Positions 18,876-30,559 of a stretch of DNA of 64,000 bases are shown here, in pieces; position 1 is the first letter of the stretch, and every line of letters begins with the position of its first letter. The position numbers and the translations under genes were made by a program. The stretch lies in the NCBI GenBank assembly GCA_047967505.1, contig CM106539.1, one strand, 5' to 3'. The DNA is from Dipteris shenzhenensis. Its lineage: Eukaryota > Polypodiophyta > Polypodiopsida > Gleicheniales. The notes under the pieces are model-generated. The model saw nothing but the letters and a program-made list of their open reading frames with translations. It ran no database searches and was not told where the DNA came from.

Positions 18876-21800
18876 TTGACAAGCTGGATGAGCTTATCAC
18901 CAAGTACCTACCGTATGAAATGGTACTTGATAAAAATATGCATTGTCTTGGCATGGAATACTGGATTCCGGGCCAACATGATAGCACTATGGCTGTCGCA
19001 GTGTAGCACTGAAATCTCCTGTAACATACCTAACTCTGCCAAGAGACGAGAAAGCCATATGGCCTCCTTTACAGCCTCCGTGGCTGCAACATACTCTGCC
19101 TTAGTGGTAGAAATGGTAACACAACCCTGTAGATGAGAGACCCATGAAATTGCACCACCTGCGAATGTGAACAAGTAGCCTGTAGTCGACTTCCTACTCA
19201 CTGGACAACATGCATAATCAGCATCTACATACCCATGTACCGCTGAATCTGTCTGTCCAAAGCATATGCACATATCCTGAGTGCCTTTGAGATACCTCAT
19301 AACCCCTTTCACTACTTCCCAATGCCGTTTGCCAGGATTCGCAATGCCGTTTGCCAGGATTCGCCATGTATCGGCTCACTACTCCCACTGCATAAGCAAT
19401 GTCTAGTCTAGTAGCAACCATGGCATATATCAAACAACCAACAGCCAATGCATAAGGTATTTTGAACATTTCAGCCCGCTCCTCATCTGATTTCGGACTA
19501 TCCTCTTGAGAAAGTTTGCAGTACGGAGGCAATGGAGTAGAAAGAGCCTTCGCACCCTGCATATGGAATCGCTCCAAAACTTTCCCAATGTATTCCTTTT
19601 GAGACAGGTAAAGCAATCGCCTTTGTCTATCTCTCTGAATACGCATGCCAAGAATATGGCTTGCAATGCCCAAATCCTTCATCTCAAATGCCTTATGTAG
19701 TTCAGCTTTCAAGGCATTTAACGACTGCTTACATGTTCCGGCTAGAAGCATGTCATCTACATAGATGAGCAAAATAAGAAGGTTGCCATCTTCAGCCCTC
19801 TTTACATAGAAACAGTGATCCTCTTCACTCCTGCCAAAGTCCTGCTTTCTCATGAATGCATCAAACTTGTGATATCACTCCCTCGGAGCTTGTTTCAAGC
19901 CATATAAGCTCTTCTTGAGCTTACATACATGACGAGCTTTCCCTTTGTCAACGAACCCCTCTGGCTGCTGCATGTATATCTCCTCATGGAGATCACCATG
20001 AAGAAACGTGGTCTTCACATCCATTTGATACAACTCCAAGTCATCTCTAGCGACCAAAGCTAAAACAGTCCGCAAGGTAGTCATCTTGACTACGAGAGAA
20101 AAAACCTCATCAAAATCAATCCCATGTTCTTGCTTGACACCTTTTGCCACAAGCCTGGCCTTGTACTTTAGTGAAGTGTCAGCCGGTGTAAACTTTTGCT
20201 TATACACCCACTTGCATGGCAAGACTTTATGCCCATCCGGCAAAGGCACCAAATCCCATGTGCCATTCTTCTTGAGAGATGCCATCTCGCTCTTCATGGC
20301 CAACTCCCACTTAATCTTATCTGCCCTCTGCATAGCCTCTTTGTAGCATGAAGGCTCACCACAGTCAGTCACCATAAGATAGTCCAAACCTGGCTGAAAT
20401 CTATCAGGAGGATGTGACAGCCGAGTACTCCTCAACTGAGGGGCGGGCTGCTCATGTGAGGCTCGTTGCCCATCAAAACACGGCTGTTCTACATTGTTAT
20501 ATGGCTGAAATTGTGGTATATGTGGACCTGTGGGTGGCTGATCTACCTGACCACCATCCAATACATTTTCGGGCTGAACTGGAGATTGTACTATCTCCTC
20601 ATGTACTTGCCTAACTGGCTGTCCAATGTATGTGTCCTCAAATATGGTGCGTCTCACCACTTCTAGTCTATCAACTAATCTTTTTGGCATAGAATGCTCT
20701 TTGAAGACAACATCATTGCTACGTACTATTTTATGATGGCTAGGATCCCAAAGTCTATATCCCATCTCTCCCTCCTCACCATAACCAAGAAATATGCATT
20801 TCTGTGCTTTTGGATCTAACTTGTTGCGATCCTCTCTGCGTATGTGCACATACGCATCACAACCAAACACACGCAAGTGTTTATAAGACGGAGGCTTGCC
20901 TGTCCACATTTCTTTAGGCACCTTGTAATCCAAAGCACGATGAGGGGAACAGTTGATTAAATGTATAGCAGTTTTTACTGCCTCAGCGCAAAACCCATGA
21001 GATAAAGCAGCATGTGACAACATTGAACGGACTCTATCCTATATAGTCCTGTTTAACCTCTCAGCAACACCATTTTGTGATGGGTTATGAGATGGAGGGA
21101 GTTCCCTTTTGATACGTTTCAAAGCCAAGAAGTTATCAAACTCTTTCGACACATACTCACCTCCATTGTCAGATCTAAGACATTTCAATGACCTGCCTAT
21201 TTGATTTTCTACATATGCAAGCCATATCTTGAAAGTCTGAAACACATCATCTTTCTGACGCATAGGATACACCCATGCCTTTTGTGTAGCATCATCAATA
21301 AAAGACACAAAATACTTGCCACCACCCAAAGAAAGATGTGGCATCATACACGCATCTATATGTACCAAATCTAATGGCAAGAGCTTACGCATAAGCTTCT
21401 TTTTGTGAGGTAATTGAACTTGCTTCCCATAAATGCAATGTTCACAACCAGTAAATTCAGAGCCACTAAACACAGGCAAGTAGCCACAACGAGATAAGAT
21501 TTCCATTCCTTTCTTGCTCATATGCCCCAACCGGCAATGCCACAACACACCTATTGGCAACTCTGTGGTAGCATGAGCTGAACTACATGAAACAGTACAA
21601 GAAAGAGGGTATAGAGAATCAACCAATGATCCCTTTGTCATGACCAAAGATCCTTTACATATTTTCCATTTCCCATGCCCAAAAGAGAGTACATGACCAC
21701 TCAAGTCAAGCTGACTTACACTGATGAGATTCTTCTTTAGCTCAGGTACATGCCTTACATCATGAAGTGTAAAAATACGTCCATGACCAACCTGGAGATC

Positions 21801-21993
21801 AATATCACCAATGCCTGCAATACATAACTCATGATCATCTCCAAGAAAAACGGTCCCATGTCACCTGCCATGTATGTCGTGAACCACTCATGATGTGGAG
21901 TGACATGAAACGAAGCTCCCAAGTCAATGAGCCAAGTATGCATAGCAGTGCCCATGCTAGCTAGCAAGTGCTGGTCATCATGAGAAGGCATAT
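18876..21993 (-). pseudogene. Copia-B pol: protease, integrase, RT, RNase H
   Basis: Protease reads WLIDLGASFHVT (usual DSGAS, so Ser is Leu). A frameshift near 21870 precedes FLGDDHELCIAG. Pre-integrase WHCRLGHMSKKGMEIL and CEHCIYGKQ follow, then integrase FVSFIDDATQKAWVY, LRSDNGGEYVS and VAERLNRTI. A TAG at 21039-21041 replaces an expected Gln (RTI_DRVRS). Next come [21 protein letters not shown] and RT blocks [33 protein letters not shown], then a TGA where Trp is expected near 19874. YVDDMLLAG lies near 19750-19765. A 22 bp tandem duplication at 19321-19364 shifts the frame before RNase H (VHGYVDADYACCPVSRKSTT, LHCDSHSAIMLARNPV). Confidence 0.85.
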
Positions 21994-22003
21994 AAAGTAT
22001 CTC

Positions 22004-22942
22004 CTATTCTGCTACATACTCATCCACTATGTTATCAATCTCCTCAATGGTAACACCACCTTGGTGTGTCACACCTCTATCATGAGAACCTGGAGAAGTG
22101 TACAAAAGAGCATTTGCTTCAACTTTGCCCTTCCCTTTGTCCTTGTTTTTGTCATCGTCCTCTTTCTTATCCTTTGACTCCACTTTGCCTGCCTTTTTGT
22201 CAGCCTGTAGCGTATGACATTGACTCTTATAATGCCCTTTTTTCTCACAGTAAAAGCATACAATGTCGTTTTTAGATCTAGATTTGCTTCTAGACTTGCC
22301 TCTTTTGTCTTTATCTCTATCCTGTTGTCTACCTCTGACATTCATAGCACTAGAGGCTTTGGAAACTGCTCTATTCTGCCTATTCATGTCCTCCTGCATG
22401 ATGGCACCCTCTACATCAGCATAAATCTGCAAATGATGAGAGTTGCTAGTGGCTGTGACAAATGTATCCCAACTGGGAGGCAAACTGACCAAGAGCAATG
22501 ATGACTTAACCTCATCATCCAAATTCAGCCCATGTTGAATAACATGACTGAAAGTCTTATTAAACTCATTCAAATGAGTCAATATAGATTGCCCTTCTCT
22601 CATTTGCAATTGCACAAGCTTCTTCAACCAAAAAACTTTGCTAGAAGCGCTTTGCTGTGCATACAATGTCCCTAATCTCTGCCATGCATCCCATGCAGTG
22701 TTCTCATTCTGAATGCTCATAACGATGTCATCGCAACATGTCAACATAATAGTGGCTTTAGCAAGTGTGTTTAGCCTCCACCATTCAGCATCTGTCATAG
22801 ACGTAGGCTTCCTGCCTTGCTCTTGAATGGGAACATATTGCTCCTTGAGATACAGTATGTTCATGCATTGTGTCTGCCACACATCAAAGTTGCTAGTTCC
22901 CTCTAGCTTTTTAATGTTCATCATAGATGACGAATCTGCCAT
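22004..22942 (-). pseudogene. Copia-B gag
   Basis: Starts at an ATG at 22940-22942 (MADSSSMMNIKKLEGTSNF). UBN2-type gag: DVWQTQCMNIL, AWDAWQRLGTLYAQQSAS and LVQLQMREGQSILTHLNEF. The zinc knuckle CFYCEKKGHYKSQC lies near 22216-22259, followed by a Lys/Asp-rich tail. A TAG at 22004-22006 (VAE_EILYMPS) separates gag from the protease in the same frame. Gln is the expected residue, so this looks like a mutation in a former single gag-pol frame rather than a designed stop. Confidence 0.85.
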
Positions 22943-24204
22943 AACGTCCAAGCCACAACAACAAGACAATAATGACGCTCAAACGCTTAGCTCCTTGCAA
23001 GCAATCAATGCCACCAAAGAGTGAAATGCACTACAAGTGCACAGCCTTTACAACATGTCCCGCACTTCAACCAGTGCCAAAACCTTCAGCAACAAGTGCA
23101 GAATCCTTGCATACAATTGCATTGACCCAACATGGCATATGACATCCAAACTGTAGAATTTACCAATTGCAATTGTTGCCCAAAAATTCACTGCATATGG
23201 CATCCAAAATGCCTCAAAAAACCATGCTCAAGTTTGCACTTTACGTTGTGTCAAATTTGTGTCCTGCACCAAACCTCACCACCACTCTACCAAATGGCAA
23301 GCTCTACTACCACATCCAGTGGGCCATGCCAAGAAGAAAATATTGCAACAAATGCAAGAAACAAAATAAGGTAGAGACAAGTGCAAGAAATAGCCTCTTA
23401 CTTGGTCCTTCACCGAATTGTGAAAAAAATGCCAAATGACATGCCAAAAGAGCGCTATATCTCACAAAGTAGTAGTCGAATGGCAAAGCGATGAACAGCA
23501 AACTTGTAGCAAGTTGGGAATACTACAACTTCTCAGAAGTGAGCTGAGTCAAATTCTCCAAGGATGAGAAGATATGGCAGCTCCAAAAGTGCCTGTCAAG
23601 AAAAGTGACTGTCACACAAAATGTCTGCAAATTTTATGAGCAGGTTTCGCCAGTGAATATCTCCCAAACGGAATGTCGGATGGCTTTTTTGCAGAAGGCA
23701 AACTTGTAGAAAATCCAAAAATCTCCAAGTCTTGTGTTGACCATGAGTCCAAATTACTGACAGAAAAAAGAGATATTAAATCTCAAAAATTGCTGTCTAG
23801 TAAAAAATGACTGTCTGAGAATTTTGAAACAGCGATTTGGGGCTGTAAACGATCGAATTCGGCCAAAAAATAGCAGACCCAGGTCTAAAGGATCTGAAAT
23901 TTCTCAGAGCATCGAAATTGAGTAAAATAGAGTATTTGTTTGCAACATTTCGACGTCGTGACCAAAAAATGCCTGTAGAAGGGAGGACAAGCTAGAGATT
24001 CGTCTCTCTTATCCTCAACCACGACCAGGGTTCTCCCTCAACACACCAGAGATTTCTTTTCCACAGCTGCAAGTAGCTCAAGGGTCTCTCACTCTTCACC
24101 TCTCTCTCAAGCTCTCCAGGGTACAGAACTCCTTACTCCACCGAGTGGCTCCGGTCTACCACCAAGCTACTCAAGGTCATCGGGCTGTCACCAAGCTTCC
24201 CAGA
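22943..24204 (-). other. Copia-B 5' leader
   Basis: 1.26 kb between primer site and gag start without coding. This is long for a copia leader, but no foreign insertion is evident. Confidence 0.6.
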
Positions 24205-24216
24205 GCTCTGATACTA
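24205..24216 (-). other. Copia-B primer-binding site
   Basis: TAGTATCAGAGC on the minus strand, one base off the usual TGGTATCAGAGC, separated from the LTR by AAC. Confidence 0.8.
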
Positions 24217-24219
24217 GTT

Positions 24220-24377
24220 TGAAGGGGATCGGGGACAGCAAAGGGCAACAAGAAGGAGAGGAGAACACACAATGTGGAGGTGTCAAGAGACACCAAAGAA
24301 TAGATATGCATAGTATATATAGTGGAAGCATAGTATACTATGTACATGGGACTGGCCACATGGCCTTTACCCCAACA
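24220..24377 (-). repeat. Copia-B 5' LTR
   Basis: Partner of 18548-18705. A TATATATAG stretch near 24315 (plus strand) could serve the LTR promoter. Confidence 0.9.
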
Positions 24378-26042
24378 CAATAGATGCAGCTTTAGTAGTC
24401 CATACATCAGAGTGGATTAATTCCAATGGCTTCTTACTCTCTTGAACATGTCTAGGAAATGGTTTCCTTGCCTGTTTTCCAAATTGACAGGCTTCACATA
24501 CCTTATGCATTTCTGCAACCTTGAATTTAGGCAATCCTGCAACAATGTTTTGGGCCTGCATTGATTTAAGTCGTTGTACATTAACATGACCAATGTGTTT
24601 ATGCCAGATATCAATATCTATAACTACACCGGTCCCATGTGCAAACATTGCTACACTCAATTCAGGCATGTTCGCATCCAACGTAAACATCCTGCCCTTC
24701 TTCTTTCCTTTTGCTATCAAGCGATCGTTATTTTTCATATCCTCAACAAAGCATCCATGAGGATTAAATCTCACCTACAAGCCCTGCTCCACCATTTGAC
24801 CAACAGAAACTAGGTTCTTGGTGATGTTCAAGACATGAAATACATCAGACAGGTATTTCTTTTTCCCATCCTGCATAGACAAAGGAATTTTACCAATCTG
24901 CACAATAGGATGTGCAGTATCATCACCAGTCTCCACAAATCCTAGTCTTTCCATTTTCCTTGCATCCTGCATCCATTCTGCATGACCTGTCATGTGGTTT
25001 GATGCACCTGAGTCAACATACCACACATCATTGCTTTCTTCTGCACTTGTCACAGAATTGGTCATGTGCTGCACCATAAATAAATGCTCATTTCTGTCAT
25101 CATTCTGTCTACTAGAAGATGCATAGTTCCCTTGCTGCAATTTTCCATTCATGATGTCATTCTACTTTTTATAGCAGTCTTTAGCCATATGACCCATTTT
25201 ACCACAATAGTAGCATTCAACATTGCTGTTTGCATTTTGGCCTCTCTACCATCCACCACGACCTCTTTGGCTCCCCCTGCCTCTAGAGTTACCACGTCCT
25301 CCTCCAAAGGACTGGTTTTCTTGATTTTGCTGCATATTTTGATTTCTACCATGGCCTCCAGATCGGCCTCCTCTACCTCTGCCTCTACCTCTTCCAGCAT
25401 TTGAGTAGAAGACAGTTTCTTTTGAAGTTCCTCCTGAAGAAGATGCACCACCATTTCTCTGCTCTTCAGAAATAGAAGAGAAAACAACTCCTCAAAATCA
25501 AGAAATTTTTCACGGATGACAATGGATGTCCGGAACTATGCATAATCCTTTCCTAGACCATTCAAGGTCACAGAAACTAGATCATCATCTTCCACTGGCG
25601 ACCTAATGGAAGCAAGTGCATCTACAATTTTCTTCACCTTCATGTGGTAGTCATTGATGCTCATATTTTCTCTTTGCACATTGTGCAACTCCTACTTGAG
25701 CTGCATTTTCCTAGCTTCTTGCGTATTTGTGCTGTACATTTTTGCCAAAGTATCCCATGCCTCCTTTGGCATACTTGCATCCTGAATATGCACAATCATA
25801 GAATCTGGTATACTGATAGACAGCCAATACATAACTTTTCTGGCTCTCTCATGCCATCCTTTAAATGCCTGCATTTCCTATTGATTGGGAACAGTAGGAA
25901 GAATTGGTTCTTCTTCATTTCCTGTTATGAACTCCCAATAGCCTTTTCCCATAAGGAAATTTGTCATTCTAAACTTCCATGCTTGGAAGTTGTTCTTGTC
26001 AAGCTTTTCAGTGACAATCAGTGAAAGAGAATCAGACGCCAT
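24378..26042 (-). pseudogene. Copia-A gag, protease and integrase start
   Basis: gag starts at the ATG at 26040-26042 (MASDSLSLIVTEKLDKNNF) with AWKFRMTNFLMGKGYWEF, WDTLAKMYSTNTQEARKMQL and SINDYHMKVKKIVDAL. A frameshift lies near 25475. A Gly/Arg-rich stretch precedes the zinc knuckle CYYCGKMGHMAKDC (about 25173-25215). The protease motif VWYVDSGASNHMTG is intact near 25000-25018. Pre-integrase IDIWHKHIGHVNVQRL and CEACQFGKQARKPFPRH follow; the frame is cut at TTKAASI by copia-B. In-frame TAG codons lie at 25878, 25692, 25536, 25246, 25162 and 24775, each where Gln is the expected residue. Confidence 0.88.
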
Positions 26043-26395
26043 TACAAAACACTGCAAAAAATTCTGTCACTGCAAAAAACACAGCTTCTGCCTCACACAG
26101 ACAAATCTGCAAAACTGGCGAAAGTGGTATTTGACCACACAGTCACTTCCTAGTGACGATTTTGCATGAACAGGAATTAAGGATGATTCTGTAACTCCCA
26201 ATATCTCTACGCACAGGCATACGATGCAATTTCTGCATCAACTTTTCAACCGACCTGCAGAGCAGTGGTCGCACAACAAAAATAAGGCCTTTTTCTGAGT
26301 GCCTACAAAGAACTTCCGCCTTCAAAACGGGCCCCAAAATGGCCTCGAATTAGAAAAATAAAGTCACCGAGGGCTTCGCCCACTCCCGCAGCATA
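26043..26395. other. Upstream flank of copia-A gag
   Basis: No copy of the 350 bp LTR and no TGGTATCAGAGC-like primer site. The copia-A 5' end is lost or has been replaced. Confidence 0.5.
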
Positions 26396-26407
26396 TACAC
26401 AAAACAT

Positions 26408-27136
26408 AGAAAGAGAGAGAGGAGAAAAAAGAGGAAGAGAGGAAGAAAGAAAAAAGAGGAAAAGAGAGGAAGAGGGAAAGAGGAGATGAGACAAAGACAA
26501 GAAAAGAGTAGGAGAAAGAGAGAAAGAATAGGAGAAAGAAAGAAAAGAGAGGAAAGAGTGGAAAAGAGTAGAGAAAAGAGAGAAAAAAGAGGAAAAGAGA
26601 AGAAGAGAGGAAGAGAGAAAGAACAGAGGACCGAAGAAACACAAAGAGAAGAGAAAAAAAAGGAAGAGAGAAAGAGAGGAAGAAAGAAAAGAGAGGAAAA
26701 GAGAGGAAGAGGAAAGAGAGGAAAAGAGTACAAGAAGACAGAAAAGAGAGGAATAGAGTATTAGGAGAAATATAGAAAAGAGAGGGAAAAGAGAGGAAGA
26801 GAGAAAGAGAAAGAGAAGAGAAAAAAGAGGAAGAGAGAAGAGAGAAAGGAAAATAGAGAAAAAGAGGAAGAGGAAGAGACAAAGAGACGAAGAGAGGAAG
26901 AGAAAGAGAGAAAGAGAGGACGAGGAAGTAAAAAGAGAGGACGAAGAAAGAGAGAAAGAAGGAAAAGAGTAGGAGAAAGAGAGAAAGAAAGGAAAAGAGT
27001 AGGAGAAAGAGAGAAAGGAAAAGAGAGGAAGAGAAAAGAGAGAAAGAAAGAAAAGAGAGAAAAAGAGAGGAAGAGGAAAGAGAGGAGGAGAGAAAGAGAG
27101 CAAAAGAGTAGGAGAAAGAGAGTGAAGGGAGATAAG
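26408..27136. repeat. ~730 bp almost pure purine (GA) tract
   Basis: The plus strand is built of AAGAGAGG, AGAAAGAG, GGAAAAGAG and similar words with only scattered pyrimidines, some part of recurring GAGTA or GAGAC words. The long open frames on the minus strand here (Phe/Leu/Ser-rich) are a by-product of composition. Such tracts can form triplex DNA. Confidence 0.9.
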
Positions 27137-27820
27137 GGTCCTACTCCCATCACATTTGCTAGCACTTACGACGCTAACAAATGGCCATTGCAACATAAAA
27201 ATAAAACAAAAAGAGAAAAAAGTAAAAGTTTCATACTAGGAGCTAAAGAATAAGAGACGGAAGGCCTTAGAGCAAAAGAGAGAGATTGACCGGCTCCCCT
27301 ATAAAATAAAGCAAACACCTCTTTTTTTTTTTAACTAGTGGGTGAAGCAACAACTAGTGGAAGCAACAAAGCGAGGGAATGGAGTAGCCTTTTGCAAGGG
27401 AAAGCCCTTCTACAAGCAAGAAACCAGAGCAAAAAAGAAAGCAAACAACCAGCACAAGAGGTATGTTTCTTCACTGCATCTTGCTATTTCTTATGGTTCT
27501 TCTTAGAGGAAAAAGAAAGGGCGTTGTGAGGGAAAGTAGAGAATAGCTTGAGGAAAAGTAGAGGAAAACATAGCAAATAAATAACTTAGAAAGCATGAAC
27601 TTTGAAAAGAGGAAAAGAAGAAGAGAAACACATACCTTCAAAGAAAAGGAACAAGAGGTTTGTTGCAAGACTTGGAGATGGAGAGGGATATTTGTGGAGG
27701 TGGAGGAGGGAGATTTGTTTGTAGGGATGCAAAACAAATTTGAATCTTAGGCAAAATGGGCAAAAAGACTAGCAAAATAGAGTCACCAGAGAGAAAAGCA
27801 TGGGCGTGGGGTTTCAATAT
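27137..27820. other. Non-coding DNA
   Basis: Purine-rich at first, then mixed. No frame with recognisable homology; an oligo-T run at 27321-27333. Confidence 0.4.
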
Positions 27821-27827
27821 ATATTGA

Positions 27828-28085
27828 CAGTGTTAATATATACCAAAACTTACCTATGGGTATATATCAACAGAAATAGGGTCTGGCATTAGTATATACT
27901 GACAATGTTAGTATATACCAAAACTTATTTGTGGGTATATATCAATAGAAATAGGGTTTGGCATTCGTATATACCAATGGAAATAGTGTTTGGTCTCAAT
28001 GTTTACCGATGGAAAGGGATTTTTTGCACATACTGGTGAAAATAGGGTCTACAGCTGGTATATACTGATGAAATAGGGCACTTTC
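27828..28085. repeat. ~75 bp tandem repeat with GTATATAC words
   Basis: Two well-matched units (from 27828 and about 27902, TGACAGTGTTAATATATACC-like start) and further degraded copies of AATAGGGTTTGGCATT to 28085. Confidence 0.75.
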
Positions 28086-28301
28086 CGAAAATTGATGGAT
28101 GCTTGGGACTTTTTGAAACTTGACTTGATTTGTGTTGTGGTTTTGGAGGTGTGCAAATGGCGAGGGTGAGCATAATCTCTTTGGATGAGGGGCCAAGGCC
28201 TAAGAGCACGGAGTGGATTAAGGAGAGGTCACCTTGTCCTTGCACATATCTTGAAGATTTACTTGGGATGAATTAGGGAACCAGGTCAGGCGACCAAAAG
28301 G

Positions 28302-28692
28302 GTGATGTATTTCAATGTCACGCATGTAAATACAATGTGGTTATTAGATACCATTTTGTCATGCCAAATGTTGTATTTAGCTCTTCAGTACAGGCACTGG
28401 AAGAAAGCAAATGGCCGGTGGCTTCCCCTAGACTCTAATGATGAAGACAATATGGGGGTAAGTTTGTCTATTGATGTTGAAGAGGGACATGTCAAGAATG
28501 TAAATGTCACATCGCAATGGACTCTAAGGGATGTGCGAGAACACCTATTGGTCATGGAGGATGGCATGTCAAAGTCCTTCTACTTTACCTAATATGGTGG
28601 TAAGATTAGCCACCGTGTGGAGAAGTGCATGCATAGTGCCAATTTCATTCCTCCTGCAACTTTGAAGATTGCTAACAATGTGATTGACTAGT
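28302..28692 (+). pseudogene. Relic with ubiquitin-like-fold pattern
   Basis: A plus-strand frame containing YRHWKKANGRWLPLDSND, then VEEGHVKNVNVTSQWTLRDV and MSKSFYF, a TAA near 28590, and continuation YGGKISHRVEKCMHSANF with FIPPATLKIANNVID. The run G-V-x-V then WTLRDVREHL then FYFxYGGKI then PPATLKI resembles a beta-grasp module. It aligns loosely with the end of the 5640-6933 gene (GDVVASISLRECCSLAQL, FLFIYKNRKV). One in-frame stop and no clear start make it a relic or an exon. It lies upstream of, and on the same strand as, the FLHDIE-family relic. Confidence 0.4.
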
Positions 28693-28974
28693 GCAGCATT
28701 TAATTTTTTGTCTGTTAAATCCTAGTTATTGCTTCAAAAGATGATGGACAATTAAATTAAAATGTCATTTCTTTTAATAATTTCTCGTTTCAATTCATGG
28801 TAAATGTTTTTCAAAAAATTTGGGTATTTTATGATTAATTTTAATTTTTTAGGTTTTGATATATATTAAGGGGTAAGAGCCCTTTTTACATCACATTCTC
28901 ACTTTCACATTTAGAGAGCCATAGAAACTCCCATCCTCAAAAGTTACTCCCTCCATCAGCTGCTGCTATTTGCC

Positions 28975-30466
28975 ATGGATTCAGCTAGAACTACGTTCCA
29001 TGACTTCATCTCACAAACTGCATTTGTAGATCGTGAGCAAGAGCTATTTTTAGTGTTTGATAGGACTTTAGATGTCCTAGGCACATATATAACGAGCCAA
29101 GGATGACTTCTCAGATCTCATCCTTTACATGCAAGATAATTTCTCAAATTTTGCTTATACACTTTACCACTCTTCAAAGAGATGGGTTCCCATAGATTAC
29201 ATAAAGTATCTATTCGTAGAGGAACCCAAGTTTGTAAAGCGCTTGGCCCGCTTTTGTGACAACCTTACAAACAAAGGGTTTAGGACAGTTGAAGTTCAAG
29301 ACATCCTAGACGTAGTGATCACAGGAAATACAGGCACCAAATTCCTTTCATGGGAGATGACATTCATCTTCCTTCTCCAAGAAGGAAATTTAGAGGAAGA
29401 AGCCTCATCGTCTAGCACCCCCTCTAGTAGAACTGATGATCTGGTCGACTTGGACATGTACATGGAAGAGAGTCTTGACGATCCAACAGAGGAGATGGAA
29501 GTAGCTCAAGCATTGAGCCTACTTCAAGAGCCCCCAGTAGAGCAAGAATTTGCATCAGCAAAGATCGCTGACCCAGACTCAGAATTATGGTCCTTGTCCC
29601 CCCTCATCATCCATGGAAAAGAGTACATATTCCTCCATGACATAGAGGTTCCTTTTTTACTACAAGAGGATGAGGCACTTGAAGTCCTATCGGGGTCCGG
29701 TGTTGACACGTGTCAAAGATCCCAGGGTTTTAGGTACCGAAGACCAGACAATGGAAGACTTTCTCTTGACGACGCTAGTTTCAATGAGGGATGCAGACAT
29801 GTCCACATATGATGCACAACCCTCTCATGCAGAAGCTTCCACTTCCAACACAGGTCAGGGGAAAGCGTCCACGTCCCAAATGGAACATCACACAACACCT
29901 GGTTCTATCAACATTGCAAATGGGGAAGGGATAGAAGCCAACGACGCTGTAGTGGTAAGTTTGAACAATATTTTTTATTTTGATGTTCTTTCAGTATAAT
30001 TTGTTTTGTCGGTCTTCTAATGTTTGTTGAATTGTTACAGGACGCATTTGAACTTGATGAATTCTCATCTCAACGGGGTAATGTTCGCAGCCCATTTGGG
30101 CGAGATCATTCTTTGGCCCATTACCTTGGCAAAGTCTTAGAGCAAATCGTGGTCTTTCACAACAAATTTTCTCCTCGAGGTCCTCCGGAGCTGTTGAAGT
30201 GCAAGGCATTGTCGCACACTATCGGACACTCCAACATTACTCGGAATGCTAATAAAGTCATTTTGGTACACCTCCTAGCTGCTATTAATGCCTTTGGATC
30301 GAACATTCATGGTAGGTCATTGATGGCAATGGCTAGGTCTTTGGTAGCAGGAGAGGAGGATGTTAGTGCTGTTGCAGCTAGATTTATATCTAGGAATCCA
30401 CTAGGGGATTCAAAGACCCCTATTCTCAATGTACTCGAACTAGCCAAGAAGAAAGATAGCCTGTGA
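28975..30466 (+). pseudogene. Decayed FLHDIE-family gene
   Basis: Starts at an ATG (MDSARTTFHDFISQ) after the stretch GCTGCTGCTATTTGCC. A frameshift near 29104 (TSQ/DDFSDLILYMQDNF) leads to LYHSSKRWVPIDYIKY and LLQEGNLEEEASSSS, then an acidic linker and IIHGKEYIFLHDIEVPFLLQ. A second shift near 29675 continues with VLTRVKDPRVLGTEDQ. A GTAAGT donor at ~29955 and TTGTTACAG acceptor at 30040 lead to an exon with FELDEFSSQRGNVRSPFG, YLGKVLEQIVVFHNKFSP and SLVAGEEDVSAVAARFI, ending at 30466. The block GKEYIFLHDIE-x5-QEDEALE and the downstream TEDQ segment match the intact gene at 1-853. The two frameshifts show decay. This copy also shows what the C-terminal part, cut off at the window edge for the first copy, may look like. 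Confidence 0.6.
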
Positions 30467-30559
30467 GGTTTTTTGTATATATAAGCATATATTTAAATGG
30501 ATATTTCAATGGATACATGACTACATGTCTTTTAGTTGTGTTAATTTAATACATTTCTA

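Larger units (their letters stand above)
18548..24377 (-). mobile_element. Copia-B: complete Ty1/copia element nested in copia-A
   Basis: Bounded by 158 bp LTRs (18548-18705 and 24220-24377) that differ at four positions, and by the 5 bp duplication CAATA (18543-18547 and 24378-24382). Length 5830 bp. gag and pol lie on the minus strand. Removing the element and one CAATA copy restores the copia-A integrase frame exactly. Confidence 0.95.
15535..26042 (-). mobile_element. Copia-A: Ty1/copia element interrupted by copia-B, 5' LTR missing
   Basis: The order on the minus strand is gag (26042), zinc knuckle, protease, start of integrase (to 24378), copia-B insertion, rest of integrase (from 18547), RT, RNase H, polypurine tract, 3' LTR. 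Without copia-B the element spans about 4.7 kb. The region upstream of gag (26043-26395) shows neither an LTR nor a tRNA-Met primer site and then enters a purine tract. Confidence 0.85.

Noticed and set aside
24177-24407. Small minus-strand frame shared with 18600-18714
   Set aside because: It lies in the LTR of copia-B and is repeated only because LTRs are.
26303-27196. Long minus-strand frames rich in Phe, Leu and Ser
   Set aside because: They are the complement of a homopurine tract; all three frames stay open because stops cannot occur in CT-only DNA.
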